Shown piece by piece: positions 60,312 to 64,000 of a DNA stretch of 64,000 nucleotides. The notes beneath the pieces were generated by a model that was not told where the DNA came from, ran no database searches, and saw only the letters and a program-made list of their open reading frames with translations. This DNA is from Pseudomonas batumici (GTDB lineage Bacteria; Pseudomonadota; Gammaproteobacteria; Pseudomonadales; Pseudomonadaceae): NCBI RefSeq assembly GCF_000820515.1, contig NZ_JXDG01000022.1:1-64000 (forward strand). Reading direction: 5' to 3'. Both the position numbers and the translations under genes were made by a program. The number at the start of each line of letters is the position of its first letter. Position 1 is the first letter of the stretch.

Positions 60312-61217
60312 ATGTACAGCTCGCTTGCCATACCGAGCACCGCTCGCCAATTGCATGACCGGATCTATGCTGGCGAGATCATTCGCTTCACTGACCTGCA
60401 GCCCATGACGGCGCTGGTGGAATATACGCGTGCGCTCCTCGAAGACGCGCTGCATCCCTGGTCGCCGCAACAGATCCATCGCCATTTGAGCCACCCTGAG
60501 CAGACTGAGCGCTTTGCGAAAATTCAGAACGACTTCGCAGGCTCGGCTGAGGTCCAGCAGCGTTGGCAGGACGTCGTGCAAAGCCTTGGCATCGCCCCCG
60601 ATACCCTGGCGTGCGATCGCCTGCATTTGCGTTTTCAGCCGCATTGCGAGCCAGGGCAGTCGACGCCGCGTGCCCGCACGACGGCCACCATCGCGTTTCA
60701 CCGCGATACCTGGGGGTCGAATATCTATGCACAAACCAACTGGTGGGCGCCCATCTATCCCGTTGCGGCAGGGCGTACCGTCGCCTTGTATCCAGGCCTT
60801 TGGCAGCGACCGCTGGGTAATTCGAGCGCAGATTTCGATATGCGCGCCATTTTGCAGCGATCCCATCGAGACGGCCGCAATGCCGTGGATGCCGACGAAG
60901 CTATTCCGCATCTGCTGGAAGCGATCGACCCGCAGGAGGGGATTGCCGTCGATATCGCTCCGGGGAGCCTGATCGCCTTTTCCGGGGCTCATGCCCATGC
61001 CGGCGTCGGCAATAGCACCGGGCTGACACGTATCTCTTTCGAGACCCGATCAATATTGATCGCCGACCTGTTGGCCGGATTGGGAGCGCCCAATGTCGAT
61101 GGTCACGCGCCGTGGAAGACTATTGGACTGTTTCGCCGAATGAACGATGCGCAACGCCTGAGCGAGATCCTTGGCTGCGGCTTTATCGAGCCCTATCTGC
61201 GGCCAGCAGAGCCCTAA
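60312..61217 (+). CDS. Putative Fe(II)/2-oxoglutarate-dependent dioxygenase
   Basis: A 301-residue soluble protein. An H-x-D pair in ATIAFHRDTWGSNIY (H130, D132) and a distal SGAHAHAGVGNSTGLTRISF (H227 or H229, R240) give the 2-His-1-Asp facial triad and the 2-oxoglutarate-binding arginine of cupin-fold dioxygenases. QTNWWAPIYPVAAGRTVALY and DIAPGSLIAFSGAHAHAGVG fit the core strands. The substrate is unknown. It is followed by an AraC regulator fragment, which could once have controlled it. Confidence 0.75.
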   Translation: MYSSLAIPSTARQLHDRIYAGEIIRFTDLQPMTALVEYTRALLEDALHPWSPQQIHRHLSHPEQTERFAKIQNDFAGSAEVQQRWQDVVQSLGIAPDTLACDRLHLRFQPHCEPGQSTPRARTTATIAFHRDTWGSNIYAQTNWWAPIYPVAAGRTVALYPGLWQRPLGNSSADFDMRAILQRSHRDGRNAVDADEAIPHLLEAIDPQEGIAVDIAPGSLIAFSGAHAHAGVGNSTGLTRISFETRSILIADLLAGLGAPNVDGHAPWKTIGLFRRMNDAQRLSEILGCGFIEPYLRPAEP

Positions 61218-61318
61218 CGCTGGCGCCGGTAATCGCTTGGGGAAAGACCGGTGTGCTTGCGAAATGCATGGGTGAAGTGACTGGGGTCGGAGTAGCCGAC
61301 TTCATTAGTCATAGGGCG
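61214..61318 (-). pseudogene. C-terminal fragment of an AraC-family regulator
   Basis: The minus strand reads VGYSDPSHFTHAFRKHTGLS, then PSDYRR and a stop, the second helix-turn-helix of AraC/XylS proteins. The rest of the gene is missing upstream (61319 onward), where no homologous frame continues. It overlaps the stop region of the dioxygenase gene. Confidence 0.85.
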
Positions 61319-62054
61319 CACCGGCGGCGGAGAGGAAAAGCGAGCCCTGCTTTACCAGGCTCGTGACCCATGGCCCGTCATAGCAGGATTGTAGGGTGCA
61401 TGTCTGGTTGGTGAACGCTACAGGTGGGCGCTTACGGCCCAGAGTGTTTGGATGCGCTATTGGTGCAAGCCATTGCTCACGTTGAAGTCAAACGTATTCC
61501 CAGGGAGCGGATATCCAGTGCTGCGACCGCTGTATGACGCTTTGTCAGTCAATCTGTATCTAACGTTCCCCCTTTGACCGCTCTACTATCACAGTCTTGG
61601 TCTTGGCGGCTCCCTATGCGTATGACGCGCTGCGACTCGGCGGCGCGCGCTATCTGCTCTACCTTGCCTGGCAAGCAGTCAAGCCCAACACGCCGACCAC
61701 TGCAGCATGCTCACGCAATCCATCGTGCCTGGCTTTACGCAGATCGTCATTAGCGTAAGCGTTAACGCGCTGATTGCCGTCATGGCTGGCTCAATCGCAA
61801 CATTTCTTGCCAGCAGGCTCGTGTGGCAGATCGTGCAACGCTGGCTGATGGGGACGGCCCTCACGGGCTGGCCGTGCGCATGGCCGTCGAAGGGCGGCGC
61901 TGAACCGGGCTGCTTGCGGTTGGCGCGGCGCAGTAAACCTGCGTCGCCCAGATGTGAGAGTGGCCCCTGTGCATCGCACCAGGCGCACTAGAAAAAAATC
62001 CGAGCGGGTTATCGAAAGCCCCTGACCAAATACCCTGAACGATAAGGACATGAA
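61319..62054. other. Degenerate region
   Basis: About 735 bp without an intact gene. It holds a frameshifted LysE-family remnant (61588-61904) and the leader of the GST gene. The 61320-61580 part shows nothing recognisable. Confidence 0.5.
61588..61904 (+). pseudogene. LysE-family exporter remnant with frameshifts
   Basis: One frame reads AYDALRLGGARYLLYLAWQA, then another VNALIAVMAGSIATFLASRL and QRWLMGTALTG. After a further shift, LAVRMAVEGRR ends at 61904. These are consecutive pieces of the C-terminal half of a LysE/RhtB amino-acid exporter. At least two frameshifts and a missing N-terminus make it non-functional. Confidence 0.8.
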
Positions 62055-62678
62055 ATGTTGCGCATATTGGGTAAGGCATCGTCGATCAATGTACGAAAGG
62101 TACTCTGGGCATGCGCCGAGATCGAAATCCCCTTTGAGCGGGAGGACTGGGGTTCTGGCTTCAAGTCAACGCGCTCGCCCAAATTCATTTCGCTGAACCC
62201 CAACGCAATGGTGCCGGTGATCCTGGATGACGACTTCGTGCTCTGGGAGTCAAACTCGATCATTCGGTACTTGGCGTCTCGCTATAACGGAAGTCATTTT
62301 TATCCGGTCCAACCGAGAGCAAGAGCACGGGTGGACCAATGGATAGACTGGCAAGCGTCGGACCTCAACAAATCGTGGACGTATGCCTTCATGTCGTTGG
62401 TCAGGCATTCGCCTGAACATCAGGACAGCAGAGCCTTGGCAGCCGCTTGCAGCCTGTGGTCAAAGCACATGGAGATCCTGAATCGACAACTCGAATCAAC
62501 AGGAGCCTACGTCAGTGAAGACGGGTTTTCTCTCGCAGACATACCGATAGGCCTGTCGGTTAACCGGTGGTTTGAAACACCGCTCGATCATCCAGACTTT
62601 CCTGCTGTAAGTGCCTATTACGAACGGTTGAGTCGTCGACCTGGCTACCTCCTGCATGGAAGAAACGGGACTCCGTAA
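62055..62678 (+). CDS. Glutathione S-transferase
   Basis: A 207-residue two-domain GST. The N-terminal thioredoxin-like domain has the likely catalytic serine/asparagine region [20 protein letters not shown] and the glutathione site [20 protein letters not shown] (cis-Pro and ES). The helical C-terminal domain has [20 protein letters not shown] (N-capping and hydrophobic staple) and [26 protein letters not shown] gives only a weak ribosome site. The specific role is unknown. Confidence 0.92.
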   Translation: MLRILGKASSINVRKVLWACAEIEIPFEREDWGSGFKSTRSPKFISLNPNAMVPVILDDDFVLWESNSIIRYLASRYNGSHFYPVQPRARARVDQWIDWQASDLNKSWTYAFMSLVRHSPEHQDSRALAAACSLWSKHMEILNRQLESTGAYVSEDGFSLADIPIGLSVNRWFETPLDHPDFPAVSAYYERLSRRPGYLLHGRNGTP

Positions 62679-62797
62679 GAGTTCAGCATGGTGTCGGCGG
62701 CGCCATGTGTCACCGGCCTTGAAAGCACTCATCGAATTCATCAGAGCGGGTGACTTGCGAACCTGATTCAGAACCATCGCGATCGGCAGCTAAGGGG

Positions 62798-62877
62798 TGT
62801 GGATTCAACCGGTCGATGCAACACAACTAAATTCTGTGGAAGCAGAAGGAGTGTTGCATCGACCGGTTGAATCCACA
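62798..62877. repeat. Perfect 27-bp inverted repeat with 26-bp loop
   Basis: TGTGGATTCAACCGGTCGAT and seven further bases at 62798-62824 are exactly mirrored at 62851-62877. It resembles two terminal inverted repeats of one insertion sequence placed head to head with almost nothing between. No transposase gene is near. It could also fold as a long hairpin terminator, but it has no T run. Confidence 0.85.
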
Positions 62878-63055
62878 ACCCAAAGCAGCTATTTGACCTG
62901 CGAACACGATTCCTAATGTGCATACCAGTGAACTCTGGAGGCGGATGCCGTCGTATAGGGCGAGCACGATGGCGCTGGCCTGTTGTGCGGATAACATCGG
63001 TACGCGTCCTTGTGTAGTGAATGCCGCTGTCAATGCGGGTCCTTGTCCACTCGCT

Positions 63056-63442
63056 TTATCGGCGATGAAGCCCCGTAGCGTTGCGCCAGTACAAGGTTTG
63101 TTCGTACTGGAAGCTGATGAGGAAGTGGGCTGAGCACATCTGGGCAATGGACTGGGCTATTTTGTCCAGATCGTCCAAAGGAGAATGCCCCTCCGGTGCG
63201 GGCCCCTTTATTCTGATGTTACAGCGTAGAGCGACGCGCAAATCCATACCCTTCGTATCCTCTGCATGAATCGCAGAGTCGGTGATCGCGCTAGGGGTCC
63301 ACACCGCTAGCCCGGAAATAAAAAAAGCCTCTAGAGCACCGTCAGCGATGATGACTTCACTGGCGCCAGCTTTTTCCAAGGCCCGACCCAGTGTCGGAAT
63401 TGTCAGTGCATCATCAGCTTCGAGAGACAGATCAAGACCCAC
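63056..63442 (-). CDS. Hypothetical protein (immunity-like)
   Basis: A 128-residue protein. I choose GTG 63442, seven bases after AAAGGAGGG, giving MGLDLSLEADDALTIPTLGR; ATG 63466 has no ribosome site. It is an alpha/beta soluble protein (RALEKAGASEVIIADGALEA, MDLRVALRCNIRIKGPAPEG) with a late helix DKIAQSIAQMCSAHFLISFQ. It follows a DUF7079-like gene by 42 bp, so the two form an operon and could be orphan immunity genes. Confidence 0.65.
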   Translation of the reverse strand: MGLDLSLEADDALTIPTLGRALEKAGASEVIIADGALEAFFISGLAVWTPSAITDSAIHAEDTKGMDLRVALRCNIRIKGPAPEGHSPLDDLDKIAQSIAQMCSAHFLISFQYEQTLYWRNATGLHRR

Positions 63443-63484
63443 TTTGAACCCTCCTTTGTCCTGCATTGAATTGTGAGTGGATTT

Positions 63485-63895
63485 TCAGGCATACGCTGAT
63501 GGGAGCCGGGCTGCCACACGCTCCCAGCATCTGGCGATTTCTTTGACAAGGCAACTGTCGCCGTTGGTGGCCTCAGGTTCGTTGATGACCGTGAGGTGCT
63601 CCAGTAGCCAGTCATCTGGCCAGCCAACCCATTCCCCTGCGACACTCTTGAGGTTTCCTTCAAGAACTGGGAAGACTTCACCCCACAGAATGTTGTGAAC
63701 CTCTTTGGGAGAATACCCGCTCTCGAGAACGACATGGGCAACGTAGTCAAAGGTTGAACCGTCGATTTCGGTATCCAGAAACAGTGATGAAAGCGCTTGC
63801 CAGATCTTCAGGCGGTTTGCGTCAACAGCGTTCACTGATGGCTCCTGAAGAGGGGGGATGTGTTTGAGATGCTGGCGGATGAATTCTGTACTCAT
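63485..63895 (-). CDS. DUF7079-like protein
   Basis: A 136-residue protein (start ATG 63895 or 63904; no clear ribosome site for either). Signatures: RLKIWQALSSLFLDTEIDGS, HVVLESGYSPKEVHNILWGE, then VFPVLEGNLKSVAGEWVGWP and WLLEHL. This is the pattern of DUF7079 proteins, small cytoplasmic proteins often found beside polymorphic-toxin loci. The downstream gene at 63056 is co-oriented. The right window edge prevents judging any upstream toxin gene. Confidence 0.75.
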   Translation of the reverse strand: MSTEFIRQHLKHIPPLQEPSVNAVDANRLKIWQALSSLFLDTEIDGSTFDYVAHVVLESGYSPKEVHNILWGEVFPVLEGNLKSVAGEWVGWPDDWLLEHLTVINEPEATNGDSCLVKEIARCWERVAARLPSAYA

Positions 63896-64000
63896 GGAGT
63901 ACATTTTTGAAGCATGGCGATGATTCGGTTAATGACCATCGCGGTGTTCCGTGTAGCTACTGAGCCTTGTCAGGCGCCAGCGTTGACGACCTGTCCATCC

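Noticed and set aside
62827..63147. 106-codon minus-strand frame overlapping the 27-bp inverted repeat
   Set aside because: Its 3' end is the inverted repeat itself, there is no ribosome site, and its 5' part overlaps a better supported gene.

Overview
The window reads as a chromosomal segment of a Pseudomonas species of the fluorescens/syringae type. The evidence is the high G+C codon use, the protein families, and the mix of core catabolic genes with a large integrative conjugative element (ICE) of the MPF_G / PFGI-1 / ICEclc family. No rRNA or tRNA gene was seen.

Region 1 (about 1-6.5 kb) is an ICE accessory zone of small hypothetical genes. Several on the minus strand are preceded by a recurrent GC-rich hairpin leader that resembles the radC RNA motif. 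The zone ends with a DUF1173 gene. Region 2 (6.5-9.4 kb) is a low-G+C cargo block on the plus strand: a coiled-coil plus PD-(D/E)XK-like nuclease and two small immunity-like genes. Region 3 (9.4-27.7 kb, minus strand) is the conjugation operon. In transcription order it runs PilL, a small coiled-coil protein, TIGR03759, lytic transglycosylase, TIGR03765, TraD, a small protein, TIGR03747, RAQPRD protein, TIGR03758, TIGR03745, TIGR03750, TIGR03746, TIGR03749, TIGR03752, TIGR03751 and the VirB4-type ATPase.

The operon is interrupted between TIGR03747 and RAQPRD (17.3-21.3 kb) by a NERD-nuclease/helicase gene, a tyrosine recombinase and a two-repeat, one-spacer type I-F mini-CRISPR unit. The mini-CRISPR has 28-bp repeats and a 32-bp spacer, and no cas gene is in sight. 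It is the most notable find: a candidate MGE-carried guide RNA or RNA-type anti-CRISPR.

Region 4 (27.9-36.5 kb) is a second cargo/defence block: a frameshifted DUF7693 gene, a lipoprotein, a zinc metallopeptidase, the tail of a UvrD-like helicase, and two translationally coupled DUF262 (GmrSD-like) proteins, one with a DUF1524/HNH domain. Scraps of a LysR gene and probably a transposase follow. Region 5 (36.6-40.8 kb) returns to ICE processing genes: RadC, DUF3577 and the MobH relaxase, again with hairpin leaders. No integrase follows the relaxase, so the ICE appears to end, or to have decayed, near 40.8-41.1 kb.

Region 6 (41-64 kb) looks chromosomal with decayed insertions. It holds a DUF2157/DUF4824 membrane pair, immunity-like small genes, an IS66 remnant, a glyoxalase-like gene, an astA fragment and a secreted SGNH hydrolase. 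ParD/ParE modules follow (one intact, one with its toxin reduced to 10 codons). Next is a glutamine-synthetase-like / aldehyde dehydrogenase / Fe-alcohol dehydrogenase operon, then a CMD-family protein and an HlyD/ABC/permease efflux operon. The segment closes with a Tat-exported beta-carbonic anhydrase, a putative Fe(II)/2OG dioxygenase, fragments of SDR, AraC and LysE genes, a GST, a perfect 27-bp inverted repeat, and two immunity-like genes at the right edge.
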